A stretch of 64,000 nt of DNA from assembly GCF_003096675.1 (NCBI RefSeq), contig NZ_QEKW01000001.1, positions 868,001 through 932,000 on the forward strand, given 5' to 3'. The notes beneath the pieces were generated by a model. It made no database searches and was not told where the DNA came from. It worked only from the letters and a program-made list of their open reading frames with translations. Below are positions 44,734 to 53,112 of this stretch, piece by piece. Position 1 is the stretch's first letter. Every line of letters starts with the position of its first letter. The DNA comes from Actinomycetospora cinnamomea. Its GTDB lineage: Bacteria > Actinomycetota > Actinomycetes > Mycobacteriales > Pseudonocardiaceae. The translations under genes and the position numbers were made by a program.

Positions 44734-45621
44734 ATGAAGCCCGCCGCGTTCACCTACCACCGCGCGCACGGCGTGCCGGACGCGGTCGGCCTGCTCACCG
44801 ACCTGACCGCGGCCGGCGAGGACCCGAAGCTCATCGCCGGCGGGCAGAGCCTCATGCCGATGATGACGTTCCGGCTGGCCCGTCCCTCGGCGCTCGTCGA
44901 CCTCGGGCCTCTGCGTCGGGTGCCCTCGATGACGGCGATCAGCGAGTCCGGCGGGACGCTGAGCCTCGGCGCCCTCGTCACCCACCACGCCGTGGAGACC
45001 GCCGCCCTCTCCCCCGGCTTCGCGGTGCTCGCACGCGCCATGCGCTGGGTCGGGCACCTGCCCATCCGCAGCCGCGGCACCGTCGCCGGCAGCCTCGTGC
45101 ACGGCGACGCGACCGCCGAGTGGTGCCTGCTCGCGCTGCTGCTCGACGCCGAGGTCGTCGCGGAGGGCCCGGCCGGGCGCCGCACGATCCCCGCCGGCGA
45201 GCTCTTCCACGGCTTCTACGCCACAGCCGTGGACCCCGACGAGGTCGTCGTCGAGGTGCGCTTCACCAGGCCCGCCCCGCACGCCGCCCTGACCGAGTTC
45301 GCGCGCCGCCACGGCGACTTCGCGATCGTCGACGCGGCGGTCGCGCTCGACCTCGACGAGGACGGCCGCACCAGCGGCGGGCGCGTGGTCCTCGGCGGCG
45401 TGGCGCCCGCGCCGGTCCGCGTCCCCGAGGCCGAGGAGGTGCTCGCCGCCGGGGCACCCGCCGACGACGCGCTCGCCGCCGCCGTGGCGGACGCGGCCGC
45501 CGGCGCGATCGACCCGCCCGACACCGACGACGGAGCGGGCGTCTCCGCCGCCTACCGCCGGCGCCTCACCCGCACCCTCGTCGCCGACGCCTGCCGCCAG
45601 GCGAGCGGAGCCGCCCGATGA
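44734..45621 (+). CDS. Molybdenum hydroxylase FAD-binding (medium) subunit
   Basis: A 295-residue CoxM/CutM-type subunit: KLIAGGQSLMPMMTFRLARP and TVAGSLVHGDATAEW are the two FAD-binding motifs of the xanthine dehydrogenase family. It passes electrons from the iron-sulfur subunit to the final acceptor. The ATG at 44734 follows GGAGCGGAGAG. The stop overlaps the large-subunit start (ATGA). With its two partners it should form the nicotinate 6-hydroxylase of this pathway. Confidence 0.85.
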   Translation: MKPAAFTYHRAHGVPDAVGLLTDLTAAGEDPKLIAGGQSLMPMMTFRLARPSALVDLGPLRRVPSMTAISESGGTLSLGALVTHHAVETAALSPGFAVLARAMRWVGHLPIRSRGTVAGSLVHGDATAEWCLLALLLDAEVVAEGPAGRRTIPAGELFHGFYATAVDPDEVVVEVRFTRPAPHAALTEFARRHGDFAIVDAAVALDLDEDGRTSGGRVVLGGVAPAPVRVPEAEEVLAAGAPADDALAAAVADAAAGAIDPPDTDDGAGVSAAYRRRLTRTLVADACRQASGAAR

Positions 45622-48083
45622 CCAGCACGCCCACCGTCCCCGCCGACGCCGACCCCGACCGCCCCGAGCGCGGCGACCACCCCGGCGACCACCCCGGCCA
45701 CCACCCCCCGTCCACCGGACCCCGGTTCGACGGGCACCGCGGCCGCTGGGTCGGGGCGTCGGTGCCCCGCCACGAGGACCCGCGCCTGCTCACCGGGCGC
45801 GGCCGCTTCGTCGACGACATCGCCCTGTCCGGGATGCTGCACGCCGGGTTCGTGCGCGCCACGGTCGCGCACGCCCGCCTCACCGGGATCGACCTCACCG
45901 CGACCCGCGAGGTCGAGGGCGTCGTCGCCGCCTACGACGCGGCGGATCTCGCCCTCGGCGACATCGTCGCGATCCTGGACCGGCCCGCCGAGGAGTTCAC
46001 GCCCACCGCGATGCCGATCCTCGCGAAGGACAAGGTGCGCTTCGTCGGCGAGCCGGTCGCGCTCGTCGTCGCCCGCGACCCGTACGCGGTGGAGGACGGC
46101 ATCGAGGCCGCGCAGGTGTCCTACGACGTGCTCGACGCCGTCACCGGCGAGGAGTCGGCCCTGGCCTCGGACGCGCCGCGGGTGCACGACGAGGCACCGG
46201 ACAACGTGCTGCTCGACGTCTCGATGTTCGACACCCCGGGCGTGGACGAGGCGTTCGCCGACGCCGCCGTCACCGTCGACGTCGTCACGCGCAGCGGCCG
46301 CCAGAACGCGCTGCCGCTGGAGACCCGCGGCGTCGTCGCGGCGTGGGACGCGCGCGACGACCAGCTGCACGTCGCGACCACGACGCAGGTCCCCCACCAG
46401 GTCCGCACGGTGCTCGCACGCTGTCTGGACGTCCCGGAGCGCACGGTGCGGGTGACCGTGCCGGACATGGGCGGTGGGTTCGGGCAGAAGTGCGTGGTCG
46501 GCCGCGAGGAGATCGCCGCCGCGGCCGCCGCGAAGCGGCTCGACCGGCCGGTGAAGTGGATCGAGGACCGCCGCGAGGCCCTGACCGCGGGCTTCCTCGC
46601 CCGCGAGCAGCGCTACCGCACCCGCGCCGCCTTCGACGCCGACGGGCAGATCACCGCGCTCGACGTCGACATCGTCTGCGACATGGGCGCCTACTCCTGC
46701 TACCCCTTCACCGCCGGCATCGAGCCGCTGATGGCGTCCGCGGAGATGCCCAGCGTCTACCGGGTGCCGGCCTACCGGGTCCGGGGCCGGGCGCTGACCA
46801 GCAACAAGGCGCCCACCGCGCCCTACCGCGGGGTGAGCCGCCCGCAGTACGTGGTGGCCATCGAGCGCGTCATGGAGCGCGCCGCGCGCGAGCTGGGCCT
46901 GGACCCGGTCGAGGTGCGCCGCCGCAACGTCATCACGCAGTTCCCCTACACCGGGGTCAACGGGGTCACCTACGACCCCGGGACCTACCGCGAGTCGCTC
47001 GACCTCGCCGAGGCGACGATGCGCGACGAGGGCTGGTACGAGGAGCGCGACCGCGCGGCGGCGCAGGGTCGGCACCTCGGCATCGGCTACTGCTGCTTCT
47101 CCGAGCGCACGGGCTACGGCTCCGAGGCCTTCGCGAAGCGCAGGATGACCGTCGTCCCCGGGTTCGACATCTCCGAGATCCGGATGGACACCAGCGGCGC
47201 GGTGGTCGTCACCAGCGGCACGATGAACCACGGGCAGTCGCACGAGACGACGTTCGCGCAGATCGTCGCCGACCGGCTCGGCATCGACGTCGGCCTCGTC
47301 AAGCTGCGCCAGGGCGACACCGAGCGCATCTCCTACGGCTGGGGCACGTTCGCGTCGCGGTCGGTGACGATCGGGGGCTCGGCGGTGGCGCTGGCCTCCG
47401 AGCGGCTGGGCGAGCTGCTCTGCCGCATCGCCGCGCACCTGCTGGAGACCCGCCCGGAGAACGTCGCCCTCGACGGCGACGGCGGCGTGGTGCAGCTCGA
47501 CGACCCGACCCGGCGGCTGTCGTTCACCGACATCGCCGACGTCGCCCACCTGCGCGCGCACCTGCTGCCCAAGGACGTCGACCCGACCCTCACCGCCACG
47601 GCGAGCTTCGACGTCCCCGGCGACGGGACCTTCTCCAACGCCACCCACGCCGTGGTGGTCGAGGCCGACCCGGGCACCGGGCAGGTCCGGATCCTGCGCT
47701 ACGCGTGCGTCGAGGACTGCGGGGTCGTGGTCCACCCGCAGGTCGTCGACGGGCAGTGCCGCGGCGGGATCGCCCAGGGCATCGCCGGCGCGCTGTTCGA
47801 GGAGGTCACCTACGACAGCCACGGCGAGCCGTCGGCGGCGTCGTTCATCGACTACCTCGTGCCGACCGCGTCGGAGATCCCCGACGTGTCGATCGCACAC
47901 CTCGAGACGCCGTGCGCGTTCACCGCCAACGGCGCGAAGGGCGCCGGCGAGGGCGGCACGATCGGCGCGCCGGCCGCCGTCCTCAACGCCGTCAACGACG
48001 CCCTGCGCGACACCGGCGTCGAGCTCGACTCCACGCCGATCCATCCGTGGACGGTGCTGGCCGCACTGGAGGGCACACCGTGA
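45618..48083 (+). CDS. Molybdenum hydroxylase large (Mo-binding) subunit, probable nicotinate dehydrogenase
   Basis: An 821-residue xanthine dehydrogenase-family catalytic subunit. PDMGGGFGQK and TAPYRGVSRP line the molybdopterin site, and GAKGAGEGGTIG carries the catalytic base E778. The CO dehydrogenase signature with the active-site AYRCSFR loop is absent, so it is not form I CODH. It hydroxylates an aromatic heterocycle next to the ring nitrogen; nicotinate to 6-hydroxynicotinate is inferred from nicC and nicX. The N-terminal 40 residues are a His/Pro/Asp-rich extension. ATG 45618 overlaps the upstream stop. Confidence 0.85.
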   Translation: MTSTPTVPADADPDRPERGDHPGDHPGHHPPSTGPRFDGHRGRWVGASVPRHEDPRLLTGRGRFVDDIALSGMLHAGFVRATVAHARLTGIDLTATREVEGVVAAYDAADLALGDIVAILDRPAEEFTPTAMPILAKDKVRFVGEPVALVVARDPYAVEDGIEAAQVSYDVLDAVTGEESALASDAPRVHDEAPDNVLLDVSMFDTPGVDEAFADAAVTVDVVTRSGRQNALPLETRGVVAAWDARDDQLHVATTTQVPHQVRTVLARCLDVPERTVRVTVPDMGGGFGQKCVVGREEIAAAAAAKRLDRPVKWIEDRREALTAGFLAREQRYRTRAAFDADGQITALDVDIVCDMGAYSCYPFTAGIEPLMASAEMPSVYRVPAYRVRGRALTSNKAPTAPYRGVSRPQYVVAIERVMERAARELGLDPVEVRRRNVITQFPYTGVNGVTYDPGTYRESLDLAEATMRDEGWYEERDRAAAQGRHLGIGYCCFSERTGYGSEAFAKRRMTVVPGFDISEIRMDTSGAVVVTSGTMNHGQSHETTFAQIVADRLGIDVGLVKLRQGDTERISYGWGTFASRSVTIGGSAVALASERLGELLCRIAAHLLETRPENVALDGDGGVVQLDDPTRRLSFTDIADVAHLRAHLLPKDVDPTLTATASFDVPGDGTFSNATHAVVVEADPGTGQVRILRYACVEDCGVVVHPQVVDGQCRGGIAQGIAGALFEEVTYDSHGEPSAASFIDYLVPTASEIPDVSIAHLETPCAFTANGAKGAGEGGTIGAPAAVLNAVNDALRDTGVELDSTPIHPWTVLAALEGTP

Positions 48084-48565
48084 CCGACCCCCACCTGCTG
48101 TCCCTGACCGTCAACGGCGCCGAGCACGAGGTCGTGGTCGAGCCCCGGCGCACGCTCGCCGACGTCCTGCGCCACGACCTGCGCCTCACCGGCACCCACG
48201 TCGGCTGCGAGCACGGCGTCTGCGGCGCCTGCACCGTGCTCCTCGACGACGCCCCGGTGCGCGCGTGCCTGGTGTTCGCCGTGCAGGCCGAGGGCAGCGA
48301 GGTGCGCACGGTGGAGTCGCTCGCCGGCCCCGACGGCGGGCTGTCCGATCTCCAGCAGGCGTTCACCGACCACCACGCCCTGCAGTGCGGGTTCTGCACG
48401 CCGGGGTTCCTGTTGCTCGCCGAGGGCGTGCTGGCCGAGCAGCCGGACGCCTCGCGCGAGGAGGTGCGCGAGGCGCTCTCGGCGAACCTGTGCCGCTGCA
48501 CCGGCTACCAGACCATCGTCGACGCCGTGTGCGCGACGGCTCGTGCTCGACAGGAGGCGCGATGA
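48080..48565 (+). CDS. Molybdenum hydroxylase [2Fe-2S] (small) subunit
   Basis: A 161-residue subunit with all eight cluster ligands: C43, C48, C51 and C63 for the plant-type [2Fe-2S] cluster, and C103, C106, C138 and C140 (CGFC and CRC) for the C-terminal cluster. GTG 48080 overlaps the large-subunit stop and its own stop overlaps the CoxG-like start, so all subunits are translationally coupled. It wires the molybdenum centre to the FAD subunit. Confidence 0.93.
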   Translation: MTDPHLLSLTVNGAEHEVVVEPRRTLADVLRHDLRLTGTHVGCEHGVCGACTVLLDDAPVRACLVFAVQAEGSEVRTVESLAGPDGGLSDLQQAFTDHHALQCGFCTPGFLLLAEGVLAEQPDASREEVREALSANLCRCTGYQTIVDAVCATARARQEAR

Positions 48566-49356
48566 TCCTCGACAACCACCTCGACGTCCCCGCCGACCCG
48601 GACGCCGTGTTCGCGCTGCTGGGCGACGTCGAGCGCGTCGCCGGCTGCCTGCCCGGTGCCGTGCTCGAGGGCCGTGACGGCTCCGACGGCAAGGCCTACC
48701 GCGGCCGCGTGAAGGTCAAGGTGGGGCCGATCAGCGCCGCCTACGCCGGGACGCTGCGGTTCACCGAGATCATCCCCGAGCAGCGGACGATGCGGATGTC
48801 GGCGCGCGCGTCGGACGCCCACGGCGCCGGCGACGCCGAGGCCGACGTCCTGCTGTCGGTCCTCGAGTCCGAGGGCGGCGCGCGCCTCGACCTGCGCACC
48901 GACCTGCTGATCCGCGGCAAGATCGCGCAGTTCGGCAAGGGCGCGATCACCACGGTCTCGAGCCGCCTGCTCGACCAGTTCGCCCGCAACCTCGCCGGCG
49001 AGCTCTCGAGCGCACCCGACCCCGCGAGCAACGGCACGGCGGCCGGCGGCTCGGCGGGGGATGGCACCTCCGGTGCCGGCAATACGGCTCTGCCGGCGGA
49101 TTCCACACAGCACGCCGATAGGGCCAGGAACTCCGCATCCTCGCCGAGCGCCACGCCGGCCCCCGCGCCGTCCGCCCGGTCCGCGCCCGCCGACGACGCC
49201 CTCGACGGGTTGGCGATGCTGCTACCCCCGAACGCCGGGCGCTGGGCCGCGCTCGCGGCCGTCGCCGGCGTGGGACTGTTCCAGGGCTGGCTGCTCGGCC
49301 GGCTGCAGGGCCAGAAGATGCTGATCGAGGAGCTGCGACGCCATGCCCGACGCTGA
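48562..49356 (+). CDS. CoxG-like SRPBCC protein with C-terminal membrane anchor
   Basis: A 264-residue protein. Residues 1-150 are a CoxG/SRPBCC domain (NHLDVPADPDAVFALLGDVERV, CLPGAVLEG, GKAYRGRVKVKVGPI); 150-215 is a disordered Ser/Ala/Pro linker, and near 228-248 one hydrophobic helix (WAALAAVAGVGLFQGWLLG) anchors it. CoxG proteins accompany CO dehydrogenases and are implicated in membrane association and quinone delivery. Here it would link the hydroxylase to the menaquinone pool. ATG 48562 follows AGGAGGCG. The downstream nicF gene starts inside its end. Confidence 0.85.
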   Translation: MILDNHLDVPADPDAVFALLGDVERVAGCLPGAVLEGRDGSDGKAYRGRVKVKVGPISAAYAGTLRFTEIIPEQRTMRMSARASDAHGAGDAEADVLLSVLESEGGARLDLRTDLLIRGKIAQFGKGAITTVSSRLLDQFARNLAGELSSAPDPASNGTAAGGSAGDGTSGAGNTALPADSTQHADRARNSASSPSATPAPAPSARSAPADDALDGLAMLLPPNAGRWAALAAVAGVGLFQGWLLGRLQGQKMLIEELRRHARR

Positions 49357-50014
49357 CGGTCTGCACGGCGCCGACACCGACGCCGTCCTCGCGCGCGCGG
49401 GCTTCGGCGCCGCCGTCCCCCGCGGCCCCCGCCCGGCGCTGGTCGTCGTCGACCTCACGCGCGGCTTCACCGAGCCCGCCTCCCCCTCCGGGTCGGACCT
49501 CACCGCCGAGGTGGCCGCGACGAACCGTCTCGTCGCCGCCGCACGCGCCGGCGGCGTCCCGGTGATCTGGACCGTCATCAGCTACACCCCCGCCGAGGCC
49601 GACGGCGACGCGATCGCCTGGCTCCGCAAGGCCCCGGGCATGCGCGCGCTGCGCGCGGGCAGCGACGCCGTCGCCCTCGATCCGCGCCTGCACCCGCGCG
49701 ACGAGGACCACCTGATCGTCAAGAAGGGCGCCTCGGCGTTCCACGGCTCGGCCTTGACGGCACTGCTGACCGGCCTGCACGTGGACACCGCCGTCGTCTG
49801 CGGCGCCACGACGTCCGGGTGCGTGCGCGCGACGGCCGTCGACGCCGTGCAGTCCGGCTTCGACACGCTCGTCGTCGCCGACGCCTGCGGCGACCGCGCC
49901 CGGGGCCCGCACGACGCCGCGCTGTACGACCTGCAGGCGAAGTACGCCGACGTCGTCGCCCTGGACGACGCGGTGCCCTACCTCGACGACCCCTTCCGGA
50001 AGGCCGACCGGTGA
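49343..50014 (+). CDS. nicF: Isochorismatase-fold amidase, probable maleamate amidohydrolase
   Basis: A 223-residue cysteine hydrolase. The Asp-Lys-Cys triad is D37 (LVVVDLTRGF), K127 or K128 (LIVKKGASAF) and C160 (CGATTSGCVRATA). NicF splits maleamate to maleate and ammonia; N-carbamoylsarcosine amidase is the nearest alternative on sequence, but the neighbours fit NicF. The ATG at 49343 overlaps the CoxG-like gene by 14 bases, and its stop overlaps the nicD start (GTGA). Confidence 0.86.
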   Translation: MPDADGLHGADTDAVLARAGFGAAVPRGPRPALVVVDLTRGFTEPASPSGSDLTAEVAATNRLVAAARAGGVPVIWTVISYTPAEADGDAIAWLRKAPGMRALRAGSDAVALDPRLHPRDEDHLIVKKGASAFHGSALTALLTGLHVDTAVVCGATTSGCVRATAVDAVQSGFDTLVVADACGDRARGPHDAALYDLQAKYADVVALDDAVPYLDDPFRKADR

Positions 50015-50865
50015 CCGAACCCGCACAGCAGCGCGTCCTGACCCAGCCGGCGCTGGCCGACCTCGCCGACGTCCCCGCGACCAGCCGGTGGGTGCGCTCC
50101 CGGGGGCCGCGCCTGCACCTGCTGGACTACGGCCCGCCCGGACGCCCGCCGATGCTGGTGGTCCCGGGGATCACCAGCCCCGCGATCACGATGGACTTCG
50201 TGGTGCGCGGGCTGACCGACCTCGTGCACCCGGTCGTCCTCGACGTCCGCGGCCGCGGGCTGTCGGACGGTGGGGACGCCTACGACCTCGCCACCTACGC
50301 CGGTGACGTCGAGGCCGTCGTCCGGGGACTGCGCCTGGAGGAGCCGATCCTGCTCGGGCACTCGATGGGCGCGCGCATCGTGGCGCAGGTGGCCGCCGAT
50401 CGTCGGGTGCCCGTCGGCGGCACCGTCCTCGTCGACCCGCCGATGAGCGGCCCCGGACGCGGCCCGTACCCGACCTCGCTCGAGGCCTTCCTCGGCCAGC
50501 TCGACCAGGCCCGTCGCGGCACCGACGCCGACGAGGTGGCCGCGTCCTGGCCCCGCTGGCCCCGTCGCGAGCAGGAGCTGCGCGCCCGCTGGCTGGGCTC
50601 CTGCTCCCGCGACGCGATCGTCGCGACGCACGCCGGCTTCGAGTCCGAGGACTTCTTCGCCGCCTGGCCGTCGGTCCCCGCTCCGACCGTGCTGATCCAC
50701 GGCGGGGACAGCCCGGTGGTCACCGCCGCAGGCGCGGAGGAGGCGGCCAAGGCCAACCCGGCGGCCTCGGTCGTCGAGGTCCCCGGCACCGGCCACATGG
50801 TCTTCTGGGACGACCCGGCGGCCGCCCTCGGGGCCACCCGCGACGTCCTGCGCACGATGTCCTGA
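50011..50865 (+). CDS. nicD: Alpha/beta hydrolase, probable N-formylmaleamate deformylase
   Basis: A 284-residue alpha/beta hydrolase that should release formate from N-formylmaleamate. The triad is S118 (LLGHSMGA), D142 (VLVDPPMSG) and H262 (GTGHMVFWDD). The spacings S to D (24) and S to H (144) equal those I recall for P. putida NicD (S101, D125, H245). GTG 50011 overlaps the nicF stop. It is the last gene of the rightward arm and is followed by a 20-bp-stem hairpin. Confidence 0.87.
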   Translation: MTEPAQQRVLTQPALADLADVPATSRWVRSRGPRLHLLDYGPPGRPPMLVVPGITSPAITMDFVVRGLTDLVHPVVLDVRGRGLSDGGDAYDLATYAGDVEAVVRGLRLEEPILLGHSMGARIVAQVAADRRVPVGGTVLVDPPMSGPGRGPYPTSLEAFLGQLDQARRGTDADEVAASWPRWPRREQELRARWLGSCSRDAIVATHAGFESEDFFAAWPSVPAPTVLIHGGDSPVVTAAGAEEAAKANPAASVVEVPGTGHMVFWDDPAAALGATRDVLRTMS

Positions 50866-50885
50866 CGCCGCGACGAGCGTGACCG

Positions 50886-50940
50886 CTCCGGGTGCTCCGC
50901 CGACCTCACCACACACAAGGGGTCGGAGGAGCACCGGGAG
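50886..50940. terminator. Large hairpin at the end of the rightward nicotinate arm
   Basis: Arms of 20 bases at 50886-50905 and 50921-50940 match at 18 positions around a 15-base A/C-rich loop. It starts 21 bases after the nicD stop and is the probable terminator of the nicC-to-nicD transcript. Confidence 0.75.
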
Positions 50941-50982
50941 TGATCTCCTCGACGGCCGGCGTGCTCGCGCACGGAGCGGGCG

Positions 50983-51141
50983 TCAGGGCCCCGACACGGT
51001 CTCCGCGGTCTTGTTCTTCCTCTTGTCCATCTCGTTCTGGACCGCCCCCCAGGCGAGGACGGCGGCGACAGGAGCCATCGCCAGCGCGACGGCCTTGACG
51101 CCGGGACCGAGCGCTCTCAGGGCAAGACCAAGGATGACCAT
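50983..51141 (-). CDS. Small membrane protein between the convergent nicotinate operons
   Basis: A 52-residue protein: one long hydrophobic helix (about residues 2-36, including VKAVALAMAPVAAVLAWGAV) and a charged tail with NEMDKRKNKT. The ATG at 51141 has GAGGAG four bases upstream, better than many starts here. It is transcribed in the same direction as nicX-nicE but after their terminator. No family recognised; it may be a neighbour without a pathway role. Confidence 0.6.
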   Translation of the reverse strand: MVILGLALRALGPGVKAVALAMAPVAAVLAWGAVQNEMDKRKNKTAETVSGP

Positions 51142-51221
51142 GACGCTCCTCGGGTCGTGGGGTCCCGAGGGTACCGTCGCGACGAGAGGCATCGCTCGGT
51201 GTCGTCGGCGCGCAAGCGAGG

Positions 51222-51254
51222 GAGCGCCCGCCCCGGAACCCGGAGCGGGCGCTC
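51222..51254. terminator. Hairpin at the end of the leftward nicXE operon
   Basis: GAGCGCCCGC (51222-51231) pairs exactly with GCGGGCGCTC (51245-51254) around a 13-base loop, 15 bases beyond the nicE stop in the direction of transcription. Confidence 0.7.
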
Positions 51255-51268
51255 GTGCGTGGACGGGG

Positions 51269-52051
51269 TCAGGCCGCGCGCGTGACGGCACCCGGGTCGG
51301 CGACGGCCCCGCTGAGCAGGTGCCCCGCGCCGGGGACCCGGGTCTCGAGGCCCAGCTCGGAGAGGATCCGGAACGTCGTCGCGGTCGCCGCCGACAGCAC
51401 CGGCATGCCGACCTCGTCCTGCACCGCCTCGATCGAGGGCAACGAGGGCATCTGCACGCACGCCGACAGCACGAGCGCGTCGGCGCTGCTCAGGTCCAGC
51501 CGGCGGTGGTGCTCCCGCAGGTCGGCCGGGTCGAGCCGCGCGACCGCCAGGTTGTCCGGCACCTCGAGCGACAGGGCGTCGACGACCTCCACCCCGGCGT
51601 CCTCGAGGTACGCGACGACGGCCTGCGTGAGCGGCTTCATGTACGGCGTCACGATCGCCACCCGACGCGCCCGCAGCGCCGCGATCCCGGAGAGCAGCGC
51701 GCCCGCCGACGAGATCACCGGCGCCTCGGCGCCCTCGGCGCGCAGGGCGCGGGTGATGTCGTCCTCGGCGGTGCAGTGGAACCCCGGCCCTTGCGCCATG
51801 ATCGCGACGAGGCACGCCGTCGCCACCACGTCCGGGCGGGCGTCGGCGAGCTCGGTCGCGGCGCGCGCCGCCTGCGCGTTCATGGCCTGCAGCTGCTCGG
51901 GGGTCACGTGCTGCATGCGCGCGCGGGCGGCGTGGAAGACGAACCGGTCGTCGGGGACCACCTGCTCGCGCGCGGCGAGCATGCGCGGGAGCTCGGTCTC
52001 CATCGTCAGGTTGGAGCTCGGGACGATCATCCCGATGTGGTGGTCCCTCAT
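51269..52051 (-). CDS. nicE: Maleate cis-trans isomerase
   Basis: A 260-residue Asp/Glu-racemase-fold enzyme that converts maleate to fumarate. The two catalytic cysteines are C80 (ATACLVAIM) and C198 (LSACVQMPSL), spaced as in known maleate isomerases; GMIVPSSNLTMETELPRM is the N-terminal family signature. The ATG overlaps the nicX stop (ATGA), so the two are coupled. Arylmalonate decarboxylases share the fold but have a single active cysteine. Confidence 0.88.
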   Translation of the reverse strand: MRDHHIGMIVPSSNLTMETELPRMLAAREQVVPDDRFVFHAARARMQHVTPEQLQAMNAQAARAATELADARPDVVATACLVAIMAQGPGFHCTAEDDITRALRAEGAEAPVISSAGALLSGIAALRARRVAIVTPYMKPLTQAVVAYLEDAGVEVVDALSLEVPDNLAVARLDPADLREHHRRLDLSSADALVLSACVQMPSLPSIEAVQDEVGMPVLSAATATTFRILSELGLETRVPGAGHLLSGAVADPGAVTRAA

Positions 52052-53094
52052 CGCTTCACGGTAGGACGCATCTCGGGGATCGTCAGCTCGCCCTTGTCGA
52101 CGATCAGCTCGTCGTCGAGGTACAGCGAGTTCCCGCGCATCGGGATGTCGAAGTGGCAGGGCGTGTCGTTCGGGCCGCCCAGCTCGTTGTTCGGCCCGAT
52201 CGAGAACATGACGTTGCCGTAGAAGCTGCGCAGCTCCATGCCCATGCCGCCGGGGAACTGGGTCAGCCCGTGCCAGTGGGCGCGCTCGTCGAGGCCCCAG
52301 CCGACATGGCTCATGCCGTAGCCGCGCGGGTCGTCGAAGCTCTGGATGTACGACGAGAGCAGGTCCGCGTCGAGGCTGGACTGCCCGGGCACACCGCGGA
52401 TGTCGCGGATGAAGCCCTGCTCGATCGTCAGCGTCACCGGCGTCTGCACGTAGGTGTTGAACGGCAGCAGCACGTCGCCCGGGGAGAGCACGATCTGCCC
52501 GTCGACGCCGTCGTCGGCGCCGCCGGTGAACACGAACGCGGCCGGCCAGTGGTCCCAGCGGCCCGGGGTGTCGGTGTAGCCGTACTCGCTCATCGTCGGG
52601 TAGACGCCGAGCCGGTAGGTGACGTCGGTGCCCGCGGGGCTCGTGATGCGCATCGACCGCGCCTTGGCCAGCAGGTCGGCGCCGTACTCGACGCGCTCGC
52701 GCAGCTCGGTGGTCGGCATGAGGCGGGCCAGCAGCTCGGGCGGCTCGACGGCGGTGAGGATGCGGGTGCCGGCGTCCTGGATCGCGAACTGCTCAGGGCT
52801 GAAGAGCAGGAACGTGGAGTCGACGACCATGTCGACCGCCTTGAGCGCCTCGACGGCCAGCGGGTTCTGCCCGAGGCCGGAGTCGCCGACCGCCCACGCC
52901 CCGCTCGCGCTCGCCGGGGCGGGCAGGCGCATGTGGTAGCCCGCGGCGCCCAGCTTCTGGATCGCCCAGAGGAACGCGTCGGCGTACTCGCCGCGTTCGG
53001 CGCCGCGGGTGAGCACCGCGACGGTCTCGCCCTCGCGCACACCGGAGAGCGTCAGCTGCTGCAGGCAGATGTCGTTGAACAGGTTCTGGTCCAT
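52048..53094 (-). CDS. nicX: 2,5-dihydroxypyridine 5,6-dioxygenase
   Basis: A 348-residue Fe(II) ring-cleaving dioxygenase converting 2,5-dihydroxypyridine to N-formylmaleamate. The likely iron ligands are H263 (GMSHVGWG), H314 and D316 (PCHFDIPMRG), matching in order and near-identical spacing H265, H318 and D320 reported for P. putida NicX (350 residues). The fold is shared with M29 aminopeptidases, so automatic pipelines may call it leucyl aminopeptidase. The ATG at 53094 has GGAGG eight bases upstream. First gene of the leftward arm. Confidence 0.9.
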   Translation of the reverse strand: MDQNLFNDICLQQLTLSGVREGETVAVLTRGAERGEYADAFLWAIQKLGAAGYHMRLPAPASASGAWAVGDSGLGQNPLAVEALKAVDMVVDSTFLLFSPEQFAIQDAGTRILTAVEPPELLARLMPTTELRERVEYGADLLAKARSMRITSPAGTDVTYRLGVYPTMSEYGYTDTPGRWDHWPAAFVFTGGADDGVDGQIVLSPGDVLLPFNTYVQTPVTLTIEQGFIRDIRGVPGQSSLDADLLSSYIQSFDDPRGYGMSHVGWGLDERAHWHGLTQFPGGMGMELRSFYGNVMFSIGPNNELGGPNDTPCHFDIPMRGNSLYLDDELIVDKGELTIPEMRPTVKR

Positions 53095-53112
53095 CGCGAC
53101 CACCTCCGCCCT

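Noticed and set aside
45618-48083. The large molybdenum subunit with a neighbouring CoxG-like gene as a CO dehydrogenase
   Set aside because: The CODH form I active-site loop (AYRCSFR) is missing and the flanking genes are nicotinate-pathway enzymes.
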